From assembly GCF_019891545.1 (NCBI RefSeq), contig NZ_JAHDIU010000001.1, forward strand, positions 248,001-312,000: a stretch of 64,000 bases of DNA. The letters are read 5' to 3'. Both the position numbers and the translations under genes were made by a program. This document shows, piece after piece, positions 1-12,149 of this stretch. This DNA is from Flavobacterium coralii (lineage in GTDB: Bacteria; Bacteroidota; Bacteroidia; Flavobacteriales; Flavobacteriaceae). The notes under the pieces were generated by a model. That model was given only the letters and a program-made list of their open reading frames with translations. It was not told the DNA's origin and ran no database searches. Each line of letters starts with the position of its first letter. The stretch's first letter is position 1.

Positions 1-1967
1 CATTCGCCGTTATTAATACCTGTTTCTGTAGATGTGCGGCCCGGTGTCTGCTGCTCAGAGCGCGAAAGGGTATAAGATATCCAGCCTGTAAGCTTGCCTT
101 CATTTTTACGGATAAGCATCTCAAGTCCGTAGGCGCGGGCGCGACCGTTAAGTATTACCTGCTCTATGGCGTTGTTGGCAATAAGGTCGGCGCCGTCTAT
201 ATAGTCAATCCTGTTCTGTATCTTTTTATAAAATGATTCAACCTCAAGCGTGTAAGCATCGTTACTGAAGTTCCTGAAGTAGCCCACCGCAACCTGGTCT
301 AGCAACTGCGGTTTTATGTATTTGCCGCTGGGCGCCCAAACATCAAGCGGGGTAGGCGATGCTGTGTTCGATATAAGGTGCAAATACTGCGCCATGCGGT
401 TATAGCTTGCCTTTACCGACTGGTTATCATCTATTTTAAATGATATGGCTGCACGTGGCTCAAGGTTGTTAAAATCAGCAATGGTTTCGCCACTGCCATA
501 ACGCTGTGTGCCTATCGGGTCGGCCTTTTCGTAAATTTTCAGGTTCTCATCATAAGTAACCGGCTGGTTATTGGCATACAGGTTAAGGGTTTGAGAACCC
601 AGCCTGTAAAACATACTGTACCTTAAGCCATAGTTTACCGAAACCGTTTCAGAAAGTTCGTGTTCTGCATCGATATACAATGCAGGCTCAAAAGCATATT
701 TTTTGTCGAGCTTTTCAGGATTAACAGATGAGCTTTCATCTGATGGTGTTACCTCTCCCGGATTAAAATCATAATACAGCGCATTTAAGCCGTAGCTAAG
801 TTTGAATTTATCAGATATATAGTGCTTTAAATCGTACTTCAGGTTGAAGTTCTTAATGCCTGAATCCCAGTTTAACCCTATAAAATCAAGTTCCAGGCCG
901 TAGTAGTAATCGCTGTAAATCATAGACAGGTTAGCAAACAGCTTTTCGTTGAACAGGTGGTTCCACCTCAGGTTAACAAAAGAGTTACCGTATATGTTAT
1001 TAAAGTTGTCGCTGATATTAAACAGGTCACGACCAAAATAGCCTGACAGGTAGAGGCTGTTGTTGTCATTAAGCTTATAGCTTAGTTTGGTGTTAAGGTC
1101 ATAAAAATAAGCTGAGTTCTCATTATCTGCCAGCTTAAGGAACAGGTGCGCATAAGAAGCGCGCCCACCCACAAGAAATGAACTTTTGCCTTTTACAATA
1201 GGGCCTTCGGCAAGAAGCCTGCTTGATATAACGCCTATACCGCCGTTCATGTGGAATTCGTTGCTGTTACCTTCTTTTTGGTAAATATCCAATACAGATG
1301 ATACCCTGCCGCCATAACGTGCCGGTATGCCGCCTTTATAAAGCTTCAGGTCTTTAATAGCATCTGAATTAAAAACGGAGAAAAACCCGAAAAGGTGGGA
1401 AGAGTTGAATATTGTGGCTTCGTCAAGCAATATAAGGTTCTGGTCGGCAGCGCCACCGCGCACGTTAAACCCCGAAGAGCCTTCGCCTGCATTGGTAACG
1501 CCCGGCAGTTGCAGGATGGACTTAAGTACATCTACTTCGCCAAGCACTACAGGCATTTTTTTTATTTCCTGTATAGAAAGTTTGTTAACGCTCATCTCGG
1601 GTTTTTTGATGTTGGCCCTGTTAACGTTTTCTGTAATAACCACTTCATTAAGTTCTTCGCCCGGATTGAGGGAAAAGTTTCTACGAATATCCTGGTTAAG
1701 CTCTATTGTTTCCTGTAGTGTACCGAAGCTGACAAAGCTTACCTGAACGGTATAAGTACCGGCAGGAAGTGAGATAGAGTAAAAACCATACTCGTTCGTG
1801 GCTACTGCAATATTCGCTTCAGGAATGTAAATAGATGCACCTATCAGGGTCTCGTTGCTTGAGGCATCGGATATGGTGCCGCTGATGGTAAACTTTTGCT
1901 GTGCATTTGCAAAAGCAAACAGCAACAAAGCTATTACCGTAAGGTAATTCCGCAAGGGTAAAATCAT
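1..1967 (-). CDS. TonB-dependent receptor, C-terminus cut by window edge
   Basis: The frame is open from an ATG at 1965-1967 to the window edge, about 655 residues, with no stop. The N-terminus is a signal peptide (MILPLRNYLTVIALLLFAFA, then NAQ). A carboxypeptidase-regulatory-like beta-sandwich follows at about residues 25-105 (ISGTISDASSNETLIGASIY). The TonB plug comes next, with the segments GFNVRGGAADQNLILLDE and GGIPARYGGRVSSVLD, and then beta-barrel strands rich in aromatic residues. Family knowledge: these outer-membrane gated channels import siderophores, glycans or peptides using TonB energy. No SusD partner is visible, though it could lie beyond the edge, so the substrate is unknown. 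The gene stands alone here. The family call is secure and the ligand is not. Confidence 0.93.
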   Translation of the reverse strand, partial: MILPLRNYLTVIALLLFAFANAQQKFTISGTISDASSNETLIGASIYIPEANIAVATNEYGFYSISLPAGTYTVQVSFVSFGTLQETIELNQDIRRNFSLNPGEELNEVVITENVNRANIKKPEMSVNKLSIQEIKKMPVVLGEVDVLKSILQLPGVTNAGEGSSGFNVRGGAADQNLILLDEATIFNSSHLFGFFSVFNSDAIKDLKLYKGGIPARYGGRVSSVLDIYQKEGNSNEFHMNGGIGVISSRLLAEGPIVKGKSSFLVGGRASYAHLFLKLADNENSAYFYDLNTKLSYKLNDNNSLYLSGYFGRDLFNISDNFNNIYGNSFVNLRWNHLFNEKLFANLSMIYSDYYYGLELDFIGLNWDSGIKNFNLKYDLKHYISDKFKLSYGLNALYYDFNPGEVTPSDESSSVNPEKLDKKYAFEPALYIDAEHELSETVSVNYGLRYSMFYRLGSQTLNLYANNQPVTYDENLKIYEKADPIGTQRYGSGETIADFNNLEPRAAISFKIDDNQSVKASYNRMAQYLHLISNTASPTPLDVWAPSGKYIKPQLLDQVAVGYFRNFSNDAYTLEVESFYKKIQNRIDYIDGADLIANNAIEQVILNGRARAYGLEMLIRKNEGKLTGWISYTLSRSEQQTPGRTSTETGINNGE

Positions 1968-2167
1968 GATTGGAATGTGTTTGTTTTGATTTGATTGATG
2001 TTTGAACAAATTATATATAAAAGCACAAAAGCTTTTACGGCTCTTGTGAACGTATTTTAGACGACTCTTATTGTATCATGTTACAGTATTTAATGTTTTT
2101 TTAACAAACCAATACCTACTTTATATTTCATCCTTAGCATGATTAAATTATAAAATGTGTGCAATAA

Positions 2168-2193
2168 AAAAGCTGCCTCGCGGGGCAGCTTTT
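2168..2193 (-). terminator. Rho-independent terminator of icd
   Basis: A 10-bp stem (2168-2177 with 2184-2193) with a 6-base loop ends in a T-run when read on the minus strand. It lies 4 bases beyond the isocitrate dehydrogenase stop codon. Confidence 0.85.
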
Positions 2194-2196
2194 CTG

Positions 2197-4726
<2,530 letters not shown>

Positions 4727-7700
4727 TTAGAAAACAGTTTTCTTAGTAACTGTACCTTTATCGGTAGCAATACTTATTATAAGCATTTGGTCTTTGGCTT
4801 CTATTTCATTTAATGAAACTTCAGAAGCACTGTTGCCATTTTTGTTTAGCAGCACCCTGCCGTGAATATCATATACGGTTACTTTTTCTATAACAGTATT
4901 TACAGATGAAACGGTAAGTACATTTTTGTTATCATAAACTATAACATCTGTAGCTGCCTGCTCATGCTTGTCAGTATCAAGTGCGGCGAACTGGTAGCTA
5001 ACGCTAAACCTTTCGTTAAACTGACCTGCTTCTGTAGTAAAGGTATAATCACTTTCGGTAATATCTGTTACTATGCCGGTTGTGTTATCGGTAAGATAGA
5101 TCTGCTGGCCTTCGGCAAATAATCCGTCTGTATTATTAAGTGCAAAGGTATAAGTACCTGCTGCGGCAGTATTATAGCCTAACGGCACTACATCTGTTGC
5201 AGTAAATACTTCACGCGCCTGTATGTTAAGCAGGTTTTCTCCGGTTATAGAATAAACATTTAGAGGGCCATCGCCAATAAGGGCTTTACCATCCCAGCCA
5301 TAGTCAATTCCGTTTGTGGTTACGTTGCTGTATGCTATAGCCATTTGGCTGAACAACCCGTTATCATCAGTCAGGTTTAACCAGAAGCGTGAAATATCGA
5401 CAGGATTGTTTTCCTGATTTGTCCTGAAGAACTGGCCGTTGTTTACATTTCTCCTCATGCTGTTGTTAAATACTACCGAGCCGCCGGTTGCCTGAACAAA
5501 GAAGCCCTGGCCAACGTTGATTACCCATTCTGAAGGGTCTCCTGTAAAGGTATCAGAACCTGTATCGCCGCCCGGTGCCTGATTTGCTGTATAGGCTGCC
5601 ATGGTTATGGTTGCATACGTACTTGTGGTAGCACTGGTATCGTTACGCTTGCGGAAGAAATACAGTGCAGATGACTCCTGTAGTGTAGTCTCGTTAGCAG
5701 CATAAAAATCATAAATGTTGATTGGCGAAGGGTAGGGGTTACCTACAAGGTTATAACCATTTGCGGTAACCGACATTTCTACTGCATAATCACCATTGTT
5801 AAGTGTACCTTCAAATGTGCCTGTCCACTGTACACCCGGTGTACCATCTACATAAGCAGGGTGGTTGTTTGGCATACGTATCAGGTAAGAAAGCCCGGGC
5901 TCGAAATCATTTGTCATTGGGTCTATACCTGTATAAATGTCAAGTGTTTCGCTGTAATCGTAAAAACGTGTAGGAACCGTCATTGGAGAAAAATCGTGCA
6001 GGTTTTGCCCTTCTACCGGTGCCGACCATAGAGTGTAATCAAGCCTGTATAGCGGTGAACTGGCTTTAAGCGCCCTCACTTCACCAATATTGGCAACATC
6101 ATTTACCTGTATTACGTTGGCATTATCTTCTATGATAAAGTTTTCTGCAGCGGCGTTGTTTATAATCTGGTTTACAACTGTTATAGAAGTACCCGTAGCC
6201 ACTGTAAATGTACCGCTGTTAACGGTTATGCTCTCAGGAGCAAATTCTCCGTCGGTAGCTGTATTATAATCTGTTGCAATCACTACACCTACTGTATTGT
6301 CAATTTCTATCGGCGTTACACCGTCAGATTTAAATTCAGGTATCCACTTTGCAGTACCATCTACTATTGTCCATGTAATGTCTCCGGTAGTTGTAACAGG
6401 TATTACGTTAGAATTTGCTGTAACACAGCCATCGGTGTACGCACGAACCCTGTAGTAATATGTTGTAAACTGATCAAGGCCTGTTACATCAAATGAAGTA
6501 ACATTATCCACGTCAAGGTTTTGATAACCGGCTACAAAATCGGGTACAAAACCGCCGTCAAAATCATGCATACCCAGGTTACCAACATAATCCTGATCGT
6601 ACAGATCCCATTCAGTAGTAAGAGTGGTAAAGGCATCAGCACCTGTACCTGTAGGGTTTTGTGTAACACCTCCAAAAACGTTGCTCCTTCTTACCAGTGT
6701 CCTTTCAGATGTACTATAGCCGTTAGCCCCTGTCCAAGCAGAACCGGGATCGTTTCCAATGCGGCCTATAATATCAACGTAAGAATTAGTAGAGATTTTG
6801 AAGAGCGCAACGGCATCATCCCCATTATAGTTTGCTATGCTTGATGCAATAGCACTGCCTCCATATATAGCTGCCTGTGCATTTTTATATATAATAGTTG
6901 CACCATCTTCTAATGTACCTGAAAGCGTTACGTCACCAAAAGTATCATTTGGCGTACTACTACCATTAGAGAACAGCAGTAATTTGTAATCAGACAGGTT
7001 TACAATACTACCTGTACCATTATAAATTTCCAGGTATTTATTATTGCTGCTGCCTTCTATATACTCTGATATAAAAAGGTCGTCAGCATATTCATATCCT
7101 CCAAAATCAGGATTAGTACTTACTTCAATAATATATCCGTCGGCATTTTCAACCGGCTCCCATGTTGCAGTAAAGCCAGACTTGGTTATTGCCTCCCCCG
7201 CTGTGGCAACAGGGGCGCTTATAGCTGTTGTGGTAAACTGCTGCTGTGCACTGTAAACAGTTATGTTATCTGCATTGGTAGTATAAGCTTTGTAATAGTA
7301 AACTGTACATGGTGCCAAGCCTGTTACAGATACACTGAAGTTACCTCCGGCATCTATACCATCTCCAATAATTTGTGTACCTGAACCATTACTAAAGTTA
7401 TTTACCGGGCTGTACTCAATGCCGTAAGTTGCGATAGCACTACATGCACCCTCGGTAATTTGCGCAGCAAGTGTTGCTGAAACCATTGTAATATCTGTAG
7501 CGGCTCCGGCTGTTGCTACCGCAGGTGTATTAATACCATTGGCTGTAGTGTTAAGTTCTAAGAATGCAGCTTGGTACGGAGCTTCTCCGGTAATTGTAAG
7601 CACATCGGCATAAGCCTGAGCCAAAGCCGGGGTAAATTTTACGTAAACGGTAGTTTCTTCTCCGTTATAATTGGTAATCTGTAATGTTGGGGTATAAGAT

Positions 7701-10700
7701 CCACCTTCTGTAAGCGAGAAGCTGTACCCTTCAAAAGCAGGAATGTTTAGCACTGCATTGCTCATATTCGAGCCACTGAATGTAAAGTAGCCTTCACCTT
7801 CGCCATTTAAGCAAATGTCGCCAAAATCAAGCATGGCATCAACAAGGGTAAGGTAAGCCAGTGTTTCTGTCTGTACAGTATTTGAATTTTCTGATGTACA
7901 CGCGGCAACCGCCCTGACCCTGTAATAATATTGGGTGGCAGGAGTAAGCCCCGTTACCTCCTGAGATGTACCTGCTACTGCAAGGTTGCTGTAACCTTCC
8001 ACTAACTGCGAGTGTGAAATCTTAAAATTATCAAGCTGGTACCTTTGGTTATTGGCAGTAGGCGAAGTAGTTTGTATGCGTATTTTTGAGTTGGCGGTAC
8101 CATTTGTTATGGTTACTGAATAAGTAACAAAATTATCCGTCAGTGTTATGTTGCTGCCCACCTGAGTGAAAGATACACCGTTAGCGGCATGTAATACCTG
8201 TAATACAGGAGCATTACCATTATAAACTTTCGCATCAAAGGTAAACGTGGCTACACCTCCGTTACCTGATATATCAATTGTAGGAGTGGTTATATCTCCG
8301 GCACCGCTGCCGTTACTTAGCCTTATCTGTCCGTTCTCCCTGTATATTCTTGAACCTGACCATCCTGATACAGTTGTATAATTATTAAGCGTGTTGTTAG
8401 CTGCAATGTCGCTGTCTGTTTCACCTCCTGTAGGTGCGCTGAAACCTGAGAAGTTTTCTTGAAGCACTGTAGTTTCAAACTGCGGAGATGTACCCACATC
8501 TAGCCTGTACCCTGTAGCACCTGTTATAGCATTCCAGTTGGCAGTAAAGCCAGTTTCGGTAACACCGGTAGCTGCTGTTGCCAGCGGAGCGCTTATTACT
8601 TCAGTACTAAATGTCTGCTCGCTGCCATTGTGAGTGCCTGCGTTATCTGTCGCAAAAGCCCTGTAGTAGTATGTTGTACAGGCATTTAATCCGGTAATTT
8701 CTACAGAATAATCAGAACCGGTAAAGTTACTGCCTGCTACCTGCGTTCCGGTGCCTGCTGTAAAGCCCTGTGTAGTGCTGTATTCTATACCGTAAGCTGT
8801 AATTTCAGAGCAGGCTTCTGTTGCCTGTCCTGCAACGGTTGCTGTAAACTGAGTAACATCTGTTGCAATGCCTGTAGTAACTGTTGCAGGGGTATTGATT
8901 CCTGTTGCAGAAGTGATATCAAATGTAAGCAGTTCTGTTACTGTACCGCCGTTATTATAGCTTATCAGAATATCTGTTGCACTGTAATCTGTAGCTGACG
9001 TTGGTGTAAAATGCACCTCGATGGTAACCTCTGCACCACTAAAACTGTTAAGTGTGTAGGTACCGTTTGTAAAGCTGCCGCCGTTAAGGCCAAAGCTAAA
9101 ACCATTTAATGGTAAATATCCGCCTGCGCCATCAGGCGTTGCAGAGCTTACTGTAAGTGTTACAGGGCTGTCAAAATTTTCTCCGCTAAATATTATAAAG
9201 CCAGATGCGTTTGTGTCATTAAGACAAACTTCGCCAAAAGTAAGGCTGCTGTTTACAGGTACAAGGTAAGGATCTGTAGCTTCACTTGTAGAAGCAGTTG
9301 TTACAGGACCAAAACCTGTTTGCACACCCGAACCGTTTTGTGCATTCACCGCAAAATCATAGCTTGTAGATGGTGTAAGCCCGTTAACTGTAACATTAGC
9401 CCAGTTAGTAACATTAGCCCAAACAGGTGTTGCTGATATGGTGCCATCTGTATTTAAAAATCCTGATATCACACCTCCGTTTATACTTACAGCATATAAT
9501 GTAGCGCCGTTACCATTAACTGTTACCTGCAATGAAGATGTTGTTGCACCGTTAACCGTTGGAGCTAAAGGTGTTGCTGCAAGCGTCCAGAAGCTGGCGT
9601 TGCTACCGGTTGCCGAACCTCCGACAGCCCTGAAGTTGTAAAGTGTGTTAACTGACAGGCCGGTTACTACAGCACTGATGTTTTGAGTGCCTGTAACTGA
9701 AGATGGCGTTGCAGATATAGTAGAGCCATAACCTGTTGTTAAACCGTATTGGAAAGATGCTGCGGTTGCATTACCGTTAGTTACACTGCCATTTAAGGTT
9801 GCCCCGGTTGTAGTTATGGCTGTTGCTGCATTTGTAGTAACTGTAGTTACAAGTCCTGTACCTGAAACGGCTACGTTTTGAGTGGCGCTTCCTGAACTTA
9901 AAGTAACGTTACCGGATTTTGCTCCTCCGCTTTGAGGACTAAAGCGCACATAAACAGGAACGTTTGTTATAGTGCCTGAGCCAAAGTTGATAGACACTGA
10001 TGCAGCGTAACCTGAAGACTGGCTTAAACTAACCTGAAAGTTAGTGTTAGGCGCACTTACTGTAACATTAGAGGTAAGGCCGCTACCCGAAACAGTAAAA
10101 GAACTGCCTGTGCTGTTAGCACCAACCACTACAGAACCAAAATTTGATGTAAAACCTGTAGTATTTACCGAAAGTGATTGACCACCCAGTTCAACATTAT
10201 CTATATAAACCCTCCTTGATGTAGAAGTGTTAGCAAAAGATTGATAAATACCAAAATAAGAAGATGTTGTGTAAGAGTTATCTGTTAGGGTACCGCCGGC
10301 AATGGCAGGTGTTGAAGCATAAGTGAATCCTGCAGAGGTATATAGTTGCCATACGCCGCTTGAACTCCTTGTTATCCTTATATTAAGGCCATTTTGTAAA
10401 GCTCCGGTGGCATATGTTGCTGTAGAAAAATCTCCCACTTTTGTACCTGTTCCAGTGCCGGTTTTTTTCCAAAGCTCAATTTTATCACCAGAACCATTTG
10501 TACCAAGCTTTAAGAAGTATCCGGTCCAGCTGCTGGTTATATTACCTGTTACAGCAGTATTAGACATTAATATAACCCCAAAATGGTTAGTACTTGACGG
10601 ATCAAAATCCGGTGATGCAAGAGAAAACTTCCATTCGCTTACTTCAGTACTTGGTGTAGTTAATGCGATATTACCCTGATTTGAATTTGAAGCAAGATAA

Positions 10701-10888
10701 TTACCATCGGTTGCTGCATTACCACTTGGTACAGGTGAATTTGTTATAACTGAAAAGCCGGAGTCTCCAGACCAAACCGGATTTGCTGTAAAGTTTCCAT
10801 CAGTGAAGTCATCAGTCTGCCCCCACGAGAAACAAGACAGAAAAACGAATAATACAGTGAAAATTTTTTGATGTAATCTTTTCATCAT
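4727..10888 (-). CDS. Giant multidomain secreted protein, T9SS type A sorting domain
   Basis: The 2053-residue protein starts with a signal peptide ending CFSWGQ. A concanavalin/LamG-like module follows at about residues 25-235 (ending YIDNVELGG), then an Ig-like module. Several fibronectin type III-like modules follow, with the recurrent GLxxxTxYYYRAFA or YYYRVRA strand. A lamin-tail domain sits at about 1270-1445 (LFISEYIEGSSNNKYLEIYN). The last ~75 residues form a T9SS type A sorting domain (VTVYDIHGRVLLNKNG to KKTVF). Family knowledge: such proteins are exported by the Sec and type IX systems and attached to the surface or released. No catalytic motif is visible, so a structural, adhesive or matrix role is inferred. 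It is the last gene of the cargo block, has its own terminator, and starts 219 bases from the upstream nuclease stop. Confidence 0.88.
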   Translation of the reverse strand: MMKRLHQKIFTVLFVFLSCFSWGQTDDFTDGNFTANPVWSGDSGFSVITNSPVPSGNAATDGNYLASNSNQGNIALTTPSTEVSEWKFSLASPDFDPSSTNHFGVILMSNTAVTGNITSSWTGYFLKLGTNGSGDKIELWKKTGTGTGTKVGDFSTATYATGALQNGLNIRITRSSSGVWQLYTSAGFTYASTPAIAGGTLTDNSYTTSSYFGIYQSFANTSTSRRVYIDNVELGGQSLSVNTTGFTSNFGSVVVGANSTGSSFTVSGSGLTSNVTVSAPNTNFQVSLSQSSGYAASVSINFGSGTITNVPVYVRFSPQSGGAKSGNVTLSSGSATQNVAVSGTGLVTTVTTNAATAITTTGATLNGSVTNGNATAASFQYGLTTGYGSTISATPSSVTGTQNISAVVTGLSVNTLYNFRAVGGSATGSNASFWTLAATPLAPTVNGATTSSLQVTVNGNGATLYAVSINGGVISGFLNTDGTISATPVWANVTNWANVTVNGLTPSTSYDFAVNAQNGSGVQTGFGPVTTASTSEATDPYLVPVNSSLTFGEVCLNDTNASGFIIFSGENFDSPVTLTVSSATPDGAGGYLPLNGFSFGLNGGSFTNGTYTLNSFSGAEVTIEVHFTPTSATDYSATDILISYNNGGTVTELLTFDITSATGINTPATVTTGIATDVTQFTATVAGQATEACSEITAYGIEYSTTQGFTAGTGTQVAGSNFTGSDYSVEITGLNACTTYYYRAFATDNAGTHNGSEQTFSTEVISAPLATAATGVTETGFTANWNAITGATGYRLDVGTSPQFETTVLQENFSGFSAPTGGETDSDIAANNTLNNYTTVSGWSGSRIYRENGQIRLSNGSGAGDITTPTIDISGNGGVATFTFDAKVYNGNAPVLQVLHAANGVSFTQVGSNITLTDNFVTYSVTITNGTANSKIRIQTTSPTANNQRYQLDNFKISHSQLVEGYSNLAVAGTSQEVTGLTPATQYYYRVRAVAACTSENSNTVQTETLAYLTLVDAMLDFGDICLNGEGEGYFTFSGSNMSNAVLNIPAFEGYSFSLTEGGSYTPTLQITNYNGEETTVYVKFTPALAQAYADVLTITGEAPYQAAFLELNTTANGINTPAVATAGAATDITMVSATLAAQITEGACSAIATYGIEYSPVNNFSNGSGTQIIGDGIDAGGNFSVSVTGLAPCTVYYYKAYTTNADNITVYSAQQQFTTTAISAPVATAGEAITKSGFTATWEPVENADGYIIEVSTNPDFGGYEYADDLFISEYIEGSSNNKYLEIYNGTGSIVNLSDYKLLLFSNGSSTPNDTFGDVTLSGTLEDGATIIYKNAQAAIYGGSAIASSIANYNGDDAVALFKISTNSYVDIIGRIGNDPGSAWTGANGYSTSERTLVRRSNVFGGVTQNPTGTGADAFTTLTTEWDLYDQDYVGNLGMHDFDGGFVPDFVAGYQNLDVDNVTSFDVTGLDQFTTYYYRVRAYTDGCVTANSNVIPVTTTGDITWTIVDGTAKWIPEFKSDGVTPIEIDNTVGVVIATDYNTATDGEFAPESITVNSGTFTVATGTSITVVNQIINNAAAENFIIEDNANVIQVNDVANIGEVRALKASSPLYRLDYTLWSAPVEGQNLHDFSPMTVPTRFYDYSETLDIYTGIDPMTNDFEPGLSYLIRMPNNHPAYVDGTPGVQWTGTFEGTLNNGDYAVEMSVTANGYNLVGNPYPSPINIYDFYAANETTLQESSALYFFRKRNDTSATTSTYATITMAAYTANQAPGGDTGSDTFTGDPSEWVINVGQGFFVQATGGSVVFNNSMRRNVNNGQFFRTNQENNPVDISRFWLNLTDDNGLFSQMAIAYSNVTTNGIDYGWDGKALIGDGPLNVYSITGENLLNIQAREVFTATDVVPLGYNTAAAGTYTFALNNTDGLFAEGQQIYLTDNTTGIVTDITESDYTFTTEAGQFNERFSVSYQFAALDTDKHEQAATDVIVYDNKNVLTVSSVNTVIEKVTVYDIHGRVLLNKNGNSASEVSLNEIEAKDQMLIISIATDKGTVTKKTVF

Positions 10889-11107
10889 AAAGGTTTAAAT
10901 TAATATTTGGATAATTTGAGGAAGGTTGGTAATCAACCGGATACAAATATTAACTTCCTGTATTAACTAAAGCTGTTATTTATGTGAAAAGACCGTTATT
11001 ATACTGTTAAGTGGTTTAATGTTAATAAATTAGAAATATTTTGGAAGAATTTTGTTAAACAATATAAGATTACATTATAAATAATAGATTCTGTAAAAAA
11101 TACAGCA

Positions 11108-12136
11108 TCAGTTTAGAATAATTTTATATGATTTTACATTTTTGCCATTACCTATATTTAATATATAAATACCTTTTGTGTTACCTGCAATGTTAATTGA
11201 ATTTATTGCAGTACCCGATTTTACTTTTTGCCCTACCATATTATATACTTCATATTCGTAATTACTGCTGGTGGTATTATCAATATATATAGTTCCGGTT
11301 GTAACAGTAGGATATACAATTAGTTTTTCTTTATCAAATGTATCAGCGTGTAAAGCCCAAGGATTTTCCGCCTCCGGGCCACCCCATATCTGCGTGGCAA
11401 GGTGCGGGTTGTCAATAAACGGATTGCGGTTCCCCTGCATTTCCTCCAGTACACTGTTACGGTTCAGTTCATAAGCACTTACAGGGTCTTCGGCATTCCA
11501 CTCTAAAAAAATATCGGGCATATCCATATTATAGGTAGCATCATCAAAACCAACCACAACTGCAAGGCAGCGCGACTGGTAGCGCACATACATATACATC
11601 ATCATGCGTGCAATATCACCCTTCCATTCGTCGCCGGGGTAAAAATAACTTCCGTTAACCACTGCCGCATTACCGGAACCTTCGGTAAAACGTTTATTGC
11701 TCCTCATGTTGTTCATATAATAATCTATAGCCCTGAGGTGGTGTGCGTCAGACCCCGGCCCGTCAAACTCAAGGTTCGGGTTGCCGAGTGAACGCGGATA
11801 AACATGTTCCCTTACCCACAGGCCTTCGCAGCTTGTGGTGTGGCAGCTAAAGTCTTTATCGCGTGTCCTGTCGTTATCAGGGTCATCATCCGTATCATTA
11901 TACCCGTAAATAAGGAATACATTTTCCGGATTTTCCGGGTCAAGATCGGCTAATTTAAGTGCTGTCCATACTTCGGGAGTATAAACCAGCTCATTGGTAT
12001 GTGTATCTGTTATTAAATCGGCCAGTTCATTTTTCAGTGCATTACCACTAAGTTCAAAGTTTATTGTATTGTAATATTCCGGTATCTGTGCAAGTGCACA
12101 AAAAGGCAGTAATAATAAAACGTAAATCCTTTTCAT
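11108..12136 (-). CDS. Secreted endonuclease I with T9SS type A sorting domain
   Basis: The 342-residue protein has a signal peptide (MKRIYVLLLLPFCALAQ), an endonuclease I (EndA/NucM) domain at about residues 20-255 and a type A sorting domain in the last ~75 residues (YPTVTTGTIYIDN to YKIILN). The nuclease signature is clear: WVREHVYPRS, with the catalytic His of the beta-beta-alpha-metal fold, then DAHHLRAIDYYMNNMRSNKRF and GDIARMMMYM. Family knowledge: these enzymes cut DNA and RNA non-specifically and need a divalent metal ion. The start lies only 13 bases after the stop of the adhesin at 12150-18221, so the two are probably co-transcribed. It may degrade extracellular DNA for nutrients or biofilm turnover; that role is inferred. 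Confidence 0.93.
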   Translation of the reverse strand: MKRIYVLLLLPFCALAQIPEYYNTINFELSGNALKNELADLITDTHTNELVYTPEVWTALKLADLDPENPENVFLIYGYNDTDDDPDNDRTRDKDFSCHTTSCEGLWVREHVYPRSLGNPNLEFDGPGSDAHHLRAIDYYMNNMRSNKRFTEGSGNAAVVNGSYFYPGDEWKGDIARMMMYMYVRYQSRCLAVVVGFDDATYNMDMPDIFLEWNAEDPVSAYELNRNSVLEEMQGNRNPFIDNPHLATQIWGGPEAENPWALHADTFDKEKLIVYPTVTTGTIYIDNTTSSNYEYEVYNMVGQKVKSGTAINSINIAGNTKGIYILNIGNGKNVKSYKIILN

Positions 12137-12149
12137 TAGTTATTTTATT

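Noticed and set aside
11091-11105. Small hairpin (CTGTA/TACAG) just after the endonuclease stop as a terminator
   Set aside because: Only five A/T-rich pairs and no clear T-tract on the minus strand; too weak to call.
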